Position numbers and translations under genes: made by a program. 8,879 bases of DNA from an uncultured Bacteroidales bacterium (GTDB lineage Bacteria > Bacteroidota > Bacteroidia > Bacteroidales > Muribaculaceae): NCBI GenBank assembly GCA_900552315.1, contig URZM01000082.1:1-8879 (forward strand). Reading direction: 5' to 3'. Shown here in pieces: positions 1 to 6,059 of this stretch. Position 1 is the first letter of the stretch. Every line of letters starts with the position of its first letter. The notes below the pieces were generated by a model that worked only from the letters and a program-made list of their open reading frames with translations, had not been told where the DNA came from and did no database searches.

Positions 1-219
1 CCGAAATTCGTATCTACCCTTACCAAGCGGCATCCGGCTCTCAACGAGTATTATGTAAAGCTTGCAATCTTCATATATATAGGCATGGACAACAAGCAGA
101 TAGCGAAGATGCTGATGGTTCGGCCGGAGTCGATAAACCAGAGCCGGTGGAGGCTGCGCGGGAAATTGGGTCTCGCCCCTGAAGACTCGCTGGACTCTTA
201 TCTGCGCTCACTTGCATGA
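1..219 (+). CDS. C-terminal end of a LuxR-like helix-turn-helix regulator (5' end outside window)
   Basis: This open frame enters from the left edge and ends at TGA 217-219, leaving 72 residues. It has the pattern of the C-terminal DNA-binding region of Bacteroidota LuxR-like regulators: a 'HPALNEYYVKLAIFIYIG' helix (residues 11-28), then 'DNKQIAKMLMV' and 'ESINQSRWRLRGKLGL', which match the two helices of the helix-turn-helix and the basic stretch after it. In this class the domain often follows TPR repeats, a membrane segment and a coiled coil. None of that can be seen here because the N-terminal part is cut off. The next gene has the same kind of C-terminus, so the two may be a tandem regulator pair. 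The call rests on the motif pattern, and the target genes are unknown. Confidence 0.75.
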   Translation, partial: PKFVSTLTKRHPALNEYYVKLAIFIYIGMDNKQIAKMLMVRPESINQSRWRLRGKLGLAPEDSLDSYLRSLA

Positions 220-237
220 ACGTGTCGGAATTTTTGC

Positions 238-245
238 TAAATTTG
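238..245 (+). promoter_or_regulatory. Candidate Bacteroidota -7 element (TAAATTTG) for the downstream regulator gene
   Basis: TAAATTTG at 238-245 fits the Bacteroidota -7 consensus TAnnTTTG. The nearest -33-like TTG is at 212-214, giving a 23-base spacer, slightly longer than the usual 19-21. If it is used, transcription would start around 249-252, which coincides with the GTG start codon at 250 and lies a few bases before the ATG at 256, so the transcript would have almost no leader. The match is weaker than the promoter at 3492-3522. Confidence 0.45.
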
Positions 246-249
246 CGGT

Positions 250-1242
250 GTGAGAATGTTGGTGTACATAGTGTTGGCACTTGTGCTGGCCGGCTGCGGG
301 TATGCGAGTTCGGAGTCCATGAAGAGGCTTGACGAGGCTGCGAGGCTCATGCAGTCAGACCCGGCTTCGGCCTTGGAACACCTCAACAAGTATGACGTCG
401 CCGAGTTCGAAGATTCCTCAGTCATGGCGCGCTGGGCATTGCTGTATTCCGAGGCGTTGGTGGCTAACAGAATATCCGCTCCCACGGACACTATCGTGAA
501 TATCGCGATAGACTACTACTCGGCGCATAATGAACATGACAAAGCGGCTCACGCCAGGAGCCTGAAGGCTATCCTGGCCAATTCGGGACAACAGGACGGA
601 CTCTCCACGGCACTTTACCTACAGAAAGAGAAAGAGTTCATGCTCTACAAGGAACGCGTACGGCGACAACGATTGCTGTGGGGCGCGTTGGCCATATTTC
701 TCGTGGCGGCAGGGACAATACTTTGGCTCCGCCAACGGCTGAAAGCGCATGAACTTAAAAATATCGGACTCATGGCCGAGGCTTCGAACCTGCGTGATTC
801 CCTGAAGGAGCAGGAAGCATGCAGCAACCGTTTGGAATCCAAGCTGACATCTTCTCTGGCCACCCGGTTCGATACCTTGGACCGATTGTGCCAGACCTAT
901 TATGAGTCACAAGGCACAAAGGCTGAGCGCAAGGCTATGATAGAGAAAGTGAGGTCCCTTATAGAGGAATTGCGGTCTGACAGCGGTCTGTTCGCCGAGA
1001 TGGAACAATGTGTGAACGACTGCCGGAGCAACATGCTGGCACGGCTAAAGGAAGAGAGTCCTGAACTCAAACCTGATGAGCTCAGGCTATTTGTGTACCT
1101 TGCCAGCAACCTCTCGCACCGGACCATAGCCCTGCTGCTTGACGAAAACATAGATGTGGTCTACAAGCGGAAATCGCGCCTCAAGGCCAAGGTCAATGCC
1201 CTCTCCACTCCCGAAAAAGAGCGTTTTATGAGTGTTTTTTAG
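250..1242 (+). CDS. Membrane-anchored lipoprotein regulator with C-terminal helix-turn-helix
   Basis: This 330-residue protein probably senses a periplasmic signal and binds DNA in the cytoplasm. Residues 1-16 form a lipoprotein signal with lipobox LAGC (Cys16). Residues 25-135 are helical and TPR-like, with weak repeats, and would be periplasmic. A hydrophobic segment at about 142-160 is followed by a charged, coiled-coil-like stretch (161-245). The C-terminus (about 270-315) holds 'PELKPDELRLFVYLASNLSHRTIALLL' split over two helices, then 'VVYKRKSRLKAKV', as in the LuxR-like domains of Bacteroidota regulators. The start is GTG 250 or ATG 256. GTG is preferred because it adds Arg2, giving the signal peptide a positive n-region. 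It follows the partial regulator by 30 bases and precedes an outer-membrane barrel gene, which may be its target; that link is an inference. The signal it senses is unknown. Confidence 0.75.
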   Translation: MRMLVYIVLALVLAGCGYASSESMKRLDEAARLMQSDPASALEHLNKYDVAEFEDSSVMARWALLYSEALVANRISAPTDTIVNIAIDYYSAHNEHDKAAHARSLKAILANSGQQDGLSTALYLQKEKEFMLYKERVRRQRLLWGALAIFLVAAGTILWLRQRLKAHELKNIGLMAEASNLRDSLKEQEACSNRLESKLTSSLATRFDTLDRLCQTYYESQGTKAERKAMIEKVRSLIEELRSDSGLFAEMEQCVNDCRSNMLARLKEESPELKPDELRLFVYLASNLSHRTIALLLDENIDVVYKRKSRLKAKVNALSTPEKERFMSVF

Positions 1243-1345
1243 CCTCACCCATCCTCTAAAAACGGTATTGTCAGATTATTTTCGGATACACACCGATAAG
1301 TCATTAGAGTTCAGAGGATTGCAAAGTCACATGTCAGACTGCAAA

Positions 1346-1378
1346 TTTGGTGTCAGGGCACTTGGATAAGTAATTTTG
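1346..1378 (+). promoter_or_regulatory. Bacteroidota promoter for the beta-barrel gene
   Basis: TTTG at 1346-1349, a 21-base spacer and TAATTTTG at 1371-1378 match the Bacteroidota consensus TTTG-N19-21-TAnnTTTG. Transcription would start at about 1382-1385, giving a leader of roughly 25 bases before ATG 1409. A weak purine-rich AAAGAG at 1392-1397 lies 11 bases before the start. The gap of 166 bases after the previous gene holds this promoter and no other clear gene, so the barrel gene is probably transcribed on its own. Confidence 0.65.
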
Positions 1379-1408
1379 CATCACGAACCATAAAGAGTTT
1401 CTGATGCA

Positions 1409-3490
1409 ATGAAAACCAAATTCAGCATAGCGTCCCTGACGCTTCTTGCCGCTATGTATGCCTCCGCTCAACAGGCGGAACAAACCGATTCGCTCATTCA
1501 TGAGCTGGAGGAAATAACAGTCACGGCCAAACAGCCTGCCACGCGCCTGGAGGGCATGACACTTGTATCCACTATAACGGGAACCGACCTGAGCCGCCTC
1601 GGGACGTGCCTGGATGTACTGGGACAACTGCCCATGATCACCGTGAGCGACAATAATGTCTCCGTAACAGGCAAAGGCATGCCTGAGATCTATATAGACG
1701 GCAGACCCATACGTGATTCCGAAGAGCTTAGACAGCTCAGGTCCGAGAACGTTAAGAAAGTGGAACTCGACCTGGCACCGGGAGCGGCGTATGCCGGCGA
1801 CACAAGAGCCGTGATACGAATCAGCACGCACCGCACATTCATGCAGGGGCTTTCGCTGACCGAGCGGGCTGAGGTAAGCGTACGACGCAAATTCTCGGCC
1901 AACAACCTGCTTGACATGAATTACCGCTTCGGAGACTGGGACATCTTCGGCTCCGGAACCATAGCCCGCAATAACAGCGAGATAAAAGGACAGACCACCA
2001 ATCGCCTGATATACAACGGTAAAGAAACAATCATAGGCAGCTCGCAGCACAACACCTATCCGTCAGTGAACGGCAGCTTTAAAGCAGGTCTCAACTATGG
2101 CAACGAGACATGTTCTTTTGGCACGTATTACAGATACAGTCCGGAGAGTGGTGATTTCAACAACAACGGCAAAGAATGGATAGACGATGAAGAGGCCATA
2201 AGCCGCCTTATTTCACGTCACACGACAGAACAGAACCATCTGGTATCCGCATATTACGACGCCCTTTTCGAAAGAGAGAGGCACTTGCATTTCGATGGGG
2301 TGTTCCATAGCGCAGTCTCACACAATGCGGTGGCGACATCCTATCCTGACACCCGATTGCCGGACGTGGAATCGAGAGACCGCAGGGCATCCACACTATG
2401 GGGCGGCAAGCTCTATCTCGACCTCGGTTTGTGGCATGGCAGGCTCACCATAGGCATCCAGGATTCCTACACCCGCTCCACGCTGGACTATGAAATGCTG
2501 AACCCGGAGGTGGCCACATACATACCCTCCGCCTTCAGCGAAAACACACAAGTGTCACTGGCCTCATTCGCATCGTTCTCACGCGATTTCGGCGCACTGT
2601 CCATGAGCATCGGCGCAAGGCATGAGTACCTAAACCATAAGTTCATACTCAATGGCATAAAGGACAATGACATAAGCAGAAAAGACCATATCATAACACC
2701 TGACATAAATCTCGGTTACCAATTCAACGGACACACCCGATTGGGACTCAGCTACAAGATGCGCACCCGGAAGCCGCCCTACACCCAGCTCACCGGCAGC
2801 CTGAGCTTCACCGGCACACATGAAATAGAGGGAGGGAACCCGTCATTGCGAGATGAGCATGTGCATGACCTCCAGCTGCTTGGCACGTGGAACGGTTTCA
2901 TCCTCCAGGCAGACTACACGAGATGCCTCGACTCGTACACCTTCGTAAAGCGCCTCTACCCCGCCCCGACGCTTCAACTGCTGCTCCAACCCATAAACGT
3001 AGATGTGTCGGCGCTGGATGTCTATCTCGTATGGAGCAAGAGAATCAATGTATGGACGCCGAACATCACCGCCGGAATGAGCAAACAATGGCTCGACATC
3101 GCCGGGACGCACTATGGCAAGCCTATGTTCTCATGTTATTTCGAGAACCTTATTTCCCTGCCTCAAGGATTCTTGGTGGGAATTAACCTGAATTGGCGAA
3201 GCGCGGGAGACATTAATACGAGCAGGTTCGGCAGCTCATGGTTCGAAACCGACATATCAGTAAGCAAACCACTACTCAACGATACACTGCAACTGCGGCT
3301 CACGGGCACGGACATATTCAATACGGCCAGCAATGACTGGAGCATGTACACCTTCGGCATACAAATGAACAAGGCGGCGCAAAAATATGACCGGCGAGGA
3401 ATCAGCGTGGTCCTGACATGGCGTCTGAATCCGCGCCGCAGCAAATATAAGGGCCAGGAGGCCGCAGAAGCGGAACTCAAACGACTGTGA
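1409..3490 (+). CDS. Outer-membrane beta-barrel protein, TonB-dependent-receptor type
   Basis: This is a 693-residue outer-membrane protein. Residues 1-20 are a signal peptide ending in ASA before Gln21. A TonB-box-like 'EEITVTA' lies at 34-40. A plug-like domain spans about 41-140, including 'PEIYIDGRP' (92-100) and 'LAPGAAYAG' (122-130), typical of receptor plugs. From about 145 to 674 come many alternating-residue amphipathic strands rich in Tyr, Trp and Gly, as in the outer-membrane beta-barrel family common in Bacteroidota. The last strand ends near residue 674 and is followed by an unusual charged tail of about 19 residues. It lacks the N-terminal carboxypeptidase-regulatory-like domain that many relatives carry, and no SusD-like partner follows, so it is not a classic SusCD pair. 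The likely role is TonB-driven uptake of a ligand that cannot be read from the sequence. The two regulators upstream may control it. Confidence 0.85.
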   Translation: MKTKFSIASLTLLAAMYASAQQAEQTDSLIHELEEITVTAKQPATRLEGMTLVSTITGTDLSRLGTCLDVLGQLPMITVSDNNVSVTGKGMPEIYIDGRPIRDSEELRQLRSENVKKVELDLAPGAAYAGDTRAVIRISTHRTFMQGLSLTERAEVSVRRKFSANNLLDMNYRFGDWDIFGSGTIARNNSEIKGQTTNRLIYNGKETIIGSSQHNTYPSVNGSFKAGLNYGNETCSFGTYYRYSPESGDFNNNGKEWIDDEEAISRLISRHTTEQNHLVSAYYDALFERERHLHFDGVFHSAVSHNAVATSYPDTRLPDVESRDRRASTLWGGKLYLDLGLWHGRLTIGIQDSYTRSTLDYEMLNPEVATYIPSAFSENTQVSLASFASFSRDFGALSMSIGARHEYLNHKFILNGIKDNDISRKDHIITPDINLGYQFNGHTRLGLSYKMRTRKPPYTQLTGSLSFTGTHEIEGGNPSLRDEHVHDLQLLGTWNGFILQADYTRCLDSYTFVKRLYPAPTLQLLLQPINVDVSALDVYLVWSKRINVWTPNITAGMSKQWLDIAGTHYGKPMFSCYFENLISLPQGFLVGINLNWRSAGDINTSRFGSSWFETDISVSKPLLNDTLQLRLTGTDIFNTASNDWSMYTFGIQMNKAAQKYDRRGISVVLTWRLNPRRSKYKGQEAAEAELKRL

Positions 3491-3491
3491 C

Positions 3492-3522
3492 TTGCACGCT
3501 CCATAAAAAGGCGTTATCTTTG
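3492..3522 (+). promoter_or_regulatory. Near-perfect Bacteroidota promoter directly abutting the mmcQ-like start codon
   Basis: TTG at 3492-3494, a 20-base spacer and TATCTTTG at 3515-3522 fit the Bacteroidota consensus closely. Only five bases (CAGAC) separate the -7 element from ATG 3528, so the expected transcription start falls on or next to the start codon. The transcript would be leaderless or have a leader of a couple of bases. It drives the mmcQ-like/sanA-like pair. Confidence 0.75.
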
Positions 3523-3527
3523 CAGAC

Positions 3528-3926
3528 ATGATTGACATGGAAGAAATACGGGAATACTGCCTGTCGCTGCCGCAGACAAGCGAGGACATGGCCTTCGGCG
3601 AGGAGTATCTGCTGCTGCGTGTATGCGGCAAGATTTTCGCATGCCTCGGCCTGGGGAGGCCCGACTACTTTGTGGTGAAGTGCGACCCCGACCTGGCAAC
3701 GGAACTGCGTGACAAATACCAGGACATTGAACCGGCCTGGCATTGGAACAAGAAATATTGGAACCAGCTGCGCCTCGGCGGCACGCTGACTGAGGAGCTT
3801 GTGAAAGCTCTTATACGCCACAGCTACTCCGAGGTGGTGAAGAAGCTGCCGAAGAGGGTCCGTGCCCTGGCTCCGGAAATCATGACAATAGACTCTGAGA
3901 CCACATGGATAAAAGGAGATTTATAG
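3528..3926 (+). CDS. MmcQ/YjbR-family protein
   Basis: This 132-residue protein belongs to the MmcQ/YjbR family, small single-domain cytoplasmic proteins with a CyaY-like fold that are often labelled DNA-binding but whose role is not established. The family pattern is clear: an N-terminal helix 'IREYCLSLPQTSEDMAFG' (7-24), then 'LLLRVCGKIFACLGL' (28-42), 'DYFVVKCDPDLATELRD' (46-62), the conserved 'HWNKKYW' (72-78) and a last helix 'EELVKALIRHSYSEVVKKLP' (89-108). The length is normal for the family. ATG 3528 is fixed by the promoter just before it. The 3' end overlaps the next gene by 22 bases, which implies co-transcription and possible translational coupling. Confidence 0.88.
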   Translation: MIDMEEIREYCLSLPQTSEDMAFGEEYLLLRVCGKIFACLGLGRPDYFVVKCDPDLATELRDKYQDIEPAWHWNKKYWNQLRLGGTLTEELVKALIRHSYSEVVKKLPKRVRALAPEIMTIDSETTWIKGDL

Positions 3927-4528
3927 AGCGTACGCTCATCGCCTGCGGAGCCATACTCCTCACGCTGATTGCGGTGGTGGCGGGGAGCAACCTCATTGTG
4001 AACATCAACGCTTCGGGGCAGACTTACGACTCACCCGAAGGGATGCCTCACAACAAGTACGGCCTGCTCTTAGCCACATCGCCAATCACAGCCGGGGGAG
4101 CCCGCAATTTCTATTTCGACAACCGCATCAAAGCCGCCGACGAGCTATACAAGGCCGGGAAAATAGACTACATCATAGCGAGCGGGGGCGACTACACGAA
4201 CTCGCACAAGAACGGATGCAATGAGCCGGAGGCCATCAGAGACTCGCTTGTGGCAAGGGGCATACCGGCAGACCGCATCATACTTGACTATGACGGCACA
4301 CGCACCATAAACTCGATAAAGAAGGCCAAGGAGACATACGGGCTGAAAAGCGTGACCCTGATTTCACAGAAGGACCACAACCAGCGAGCCATATATCAGG
4401 CCGAGCATTACGGCCTGCAGGCCATAGGCTACAACGCGGCCCCGTCGCCCATCCTCAGGAACCGCATCAAGAACAGCTGCCGCGAATATATGGCCCGAGT
4501 GAAGATGCTCGCCGAACTTTACCTGTAA
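3905..4528 (+). CDS. sanA: SanA-like inner-membrane protein (DUF218, ElyC/SanA/YdcF family)
   Basis: This 207-residue protein resembles E. coli SanA, a cell-envelope protein linked to vancomycin exclusion at high temperature. An N-terminal membrane anchor (about 8-31) is followed by a DUF218 domain. Visible family marks are 'YGLLLATSP' (52-60), 'IDYIIASGGD' (87-96), 'CNEPEAIRDSLVARGIP' (105-121), 'ILDYDGTRTINSI' (126-138) and 'VTLISQKDHNQRAIYQAEHYG' (150-170, giving the SQ..H.RA pattern), then a C-terminal 'REYMARVKMLAELY'. The order and spacing follow E. coli SanA, though the protein is shorter at the C-terminus. The domain probably faces the periplasm. No catalytic activity is assigned with confidence to this family. 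ATG 3905 lies inside the preceding gene, so the two are one transcription unit ending at the hairpin near 4701-4745. Confidence 0.8.
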   Translation: MDKRRFIERTLIACGAILLTLIAVVAGSNLIVNINASGQTYDSPEGMPHNKYGLLLATSPITAGGARNFYFDNRIKAADELYKAGKIDYIIASGGDYTNSHKNGCNEPEAIRDSLVARGIPADRIILDYDGTRTINSIKKAKETYGLKSVTLISQKDHNQRAIYQAEHYGLQAIGYNAAPSPILRNRIKNSCREYMARVKMLAELYL

Positions 4529-4575
4529 GCCGGAAGGGCACACCGCAAGGCGTTCCGCCTGCCGGGAATGCAAAG

Positions 4576-4699
4576 GCGGTTTGTTAGAATAGCCAATCTG
4601 CGGCGTTGCTTTCGACATTCGGGCTCGGTCGTGTACTTCAGTACACTCCCATCACCCTCTGTCTCAGCGCCTTGCATCTCGGCCATTCTAACAAACCGC
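4576..4699. repeat. 124-base imperfect palindrome, candidate dispersed repeat or structured RNA
   Basis: The arms 4576-4594 and 4681-4699 are inverted repeats of 19 bases with one mismatch (core GCGGTTTGTTAGAAT). Pairing continues inward with gaps: TGC 4599-4601 with 4674-4676, GGCG 4602-4605 with 4668-4671, GAC 4614-4616 with 4661-4663. At the centre GTGTACT (4631-4637) and AGTACAC (4640-4646) form a separate 7-base stem with a two-base loop. No convincing gene lies inside. It sits between two convergent genes, directly before a terminator hairpin. It could be a miniature mobile element, a REP-like repeat or a folded 3' untranslated RNA; no target-site duplication was identified. Confidence 0.7.
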
Positions 4700-4700
4700 A

Positions 4701-4745
4701 GGGGCTGTGTCAAAATCGAGGATTTTTGACACAGCCCCTTTCTTT
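4701..4745 (+). terminator. Strong intrinsic terminator after the sanA-like gene, possibly bidirectional
   Basis: GGGGCTGTGTCAAAA (4701-4715) and its exact complement TTTTGACACAGCCCC (4724-4738) form a 15-base-pair stem with an 8-base loop, followed on the + strand by TTTCTTT. That is a rho-independent terminator for the mmcQ-like/sanA-like unit. On the - strand the same stem lies about 30 bases past the icd stop codon and is followed by a moderately T-rich TGCGGTTTGTTAG, so it may also end icd transcription. Confidence 0.8.
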
Positions 4746-4769
4746 CAAAGAGTTATGTCAATGGAGGGG

Positions 4770-5978
4770 TCAGGCCATGCGCTTGTCGAGGTTCTTGCGG
4801 ATGGCTTTCAGGAACTGCTCGGAGTTCACTGCGGTGGGAGTCATGCCCTCGTAAAGGTTCACCAGATCCTTGGTGACGATGCCTTCGTTGAGGGTATCGA
4901 AGCAGGCACCCTCGAGCTGGTCGGCGTAGTTCACCAGGTCCTTGAGTCCGTCCAGTTCGCCGCGCTTGCGCAGAGCGCCGCTCCAGGCGAAGATGGTAGC
5001 CATGGGGTTGGTGGATGTCTCCTCGCCCTTGAGGTGCTTGTAGTAGTGGCGCTGCACGGTACCGTGGGCGGCCTCGTACTCGTAGTAGCCGTGGGGGCTC
5101 ACGAGCACCGAGGTCATCATGGCCAGCGAGCCGAAGGCTGTGGACACCATGTCGCTCATAACGTCGCCGTCATAGTTCTTGCAGGCCCAGATGTAGCCGC
5201 CCTTGGAACGGATGACGCGAGCCACGGCATCGTCGATAAGGGTGTAGAAATACTCTATGCCGAGACGCTCGAAATCCGCCTTGTAGTCCTCGTAGACCTC
5301 CTCGAAAATCTTGCGGAAATCAGCGTCATACTTTTTGGAGATGGTGTCCTTGGTGGAGAACCAGAGGTCCTGCTTGGTGTCGATGGCGAACTTGAAACAG
5401 GAGTGTGCGAAAGAGCGGATGCTCTTGTCAGTGTTGTGCATACCCTGGATCACGCCCTCGCCTTTGAACTCGTGTATGACCACCTCTTCATGCTTGCCGT
5501 CCTTGCCGTCGAACACGAGCTTGGCGGTGCCGGGCTCCTCTACGCGAATCTCCACGCTCTTGTACACGTCGCCGTAAGCGTGACGGGCGATAGTGATGGG
5601 CTTCTCCCAGTTCTTCACCACAGGCTTGATCCACTTGATGGTGATGGGTGTGCGGAACACGGTGCCGTCGAGCATGGAACGGATGGTGCCGTTGGGGCTC
5701 TTCCACATCTCGTGGAGCTTGTACTCCGTCATACGCTGCGCGTTGGGAGTGATGGTGGCGCACTTCACGGCCACACCGTACTTCTTGGTAGCCTCGGCGG
5801 CCTCCACGGTGATCTGGTCGCGTGTCTCGTCGCGCTTGGGCAGGCCCAGGTCATAATACTCGGCCTTGAGGTCAACGAAAGGAAGAATCAGCTCGTCCTT
5901 GATCATCTTCCAGAGGATACGGGTCATCTCATCTCCGTCCATCTCCACGACGGGAGTGGTCATTTTAATTTTGTCCAT
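4770..5978 (-). CDS. icd: NADP-dependent isocitrate dehydrogenase, homodimeric type shared with eukaryotes
   Basis: This enzyme oxidatively decarboxylates isocitrate to 2-oxoglutarate, making NADPH, in the cytoplasm. It is 402 residues long, as usual for this subfamily, and aligns closely with human IDH1 rather than E. coli Icd. Substrate-binding residues are all visible: 'KSPNGTIR' (93-100, Ser94 and Arg100), Arg109, Arg132 in 'ARHAYGD', Tyr139, and Lys210 in 'STKDT'. Metal-binding acids are Asp249/250 region, Asp272 and Asp276 in 'NYDGDVMSD'. 'AAHGTVQRHY' (303-312) carries Arg310 and His311 at the positions that hold the 2'-phosphate of NADP. Start ATG 5978 gives 'MDKIKM...'; an internal Met6 is possible. 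It lies 81 bases after the hydratase stop, on the same strand, with no promoter visible between, so the two are probably co-transcribed. The product feeds glutamate synthesis. Confidence 0.97.
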   Translation of the reverse strand: MDKIKMTTPVVEMDGDEMTRILWKMIKDELILPFVDLKAEYYDLGLPKRDETRDQITVEAAEATKKYGVAVKCATITPNAQRMTEYKLHEMWKSPNGTIRSMLDGTVFRTPITIKWIKPVVKNWEKPITIARHAYGDVYKSVEIRVEEPGTAKLVFDGKDGKHEEVVIHEFKGEGVIQGMHNTDKSIRSFAHSCFKFAIDTKQDLWFSTKDTISKKYDADFRKIFEEVYEDYKADFERLGIEYFYTLIDDAVARVIRSKGGYIWACKNYDGDVMSDMVSTAFGSLAMMTSVLVSPHGYYEYEAAHGTVQRHYYKHLKGEETSTNPMATIFAWSGALRKRGELDGLKDLVNYADQLEGACFDTLNEGIVTKDLVNLYEGMTPTAVNSEQFLKAIRKNLDKRMA

Positions 5979-6016
5979 GGTATGTTTTGTTTTTGGGTTT
6001 GTCTATGGTTATGTTT

Positions 6017-6052
6017 CCGGTCCGGGCGAATGATTCCACCCGCCCGGGCCGG
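6017..6052 (-). other. Intercistronic hairpin between hydratase and icd
   Basis: CCGGTCCGGGCG (6017-6028) and CGCCCGGGCCGG (6041-6052) are inverted repeats of 12 bases with one mismatch, around a 12-base loop. It sits just past the hydratase stop codon. In the - strand direction it is followed by AAACATAACC, with no T-run, so it does not look like a standard terminator. It may stabilise the upstream transcript or set the ratio of the two enzymes. Confidence 0.6.
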
Positions 6053-6059
6053 GATTGGA

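Noticed and set aside
1251..1319. Inverted pair ATCCTCT / AGAGGAT after the regulator gene as a possible terminator or operator
   Set aside because: The arms are only 7 bases, the loop is over 50 bases, and no T-run follows.
1269..1356. Three direct TGTCAG copies (1269, 1332, 1351) as possible regulator sites
   Set aside because: The copies are six bases long with irregular spacing and no shared flanks, so chance is a sufficient explanation.
1404..1412. Two-codon upstream frame (ATG CAA TGA) overlapping the barrel start codon
   Set aside because: It is too short to stand out from chance, and ATG 1409 starts a clear signal peptide.
1334..2050. 238-codon open frame on the - strand opposite the beta-barrel gene
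   Set aside because: The + strand frame has a signal peptide, plug motifs and barrel strands. The antisense product shows no motif and overlaps the barrel gene's promoter.
4530..4565. Small hairpin just after the sanA-like stop codon (stem AGGCG/CGCCT, outer CCGG pair)
   Set aside because: It has a short stem, a bulge and no T-run; the strong terminator at 4701 explains transcript ending better.
4606..4854. 82-codon open frame through the palindrome and terminator
   Set aside because: It reads through the inverted repeats and into the antisense of icd, so its codons are explained by the repeat structure rather than by protein selection.
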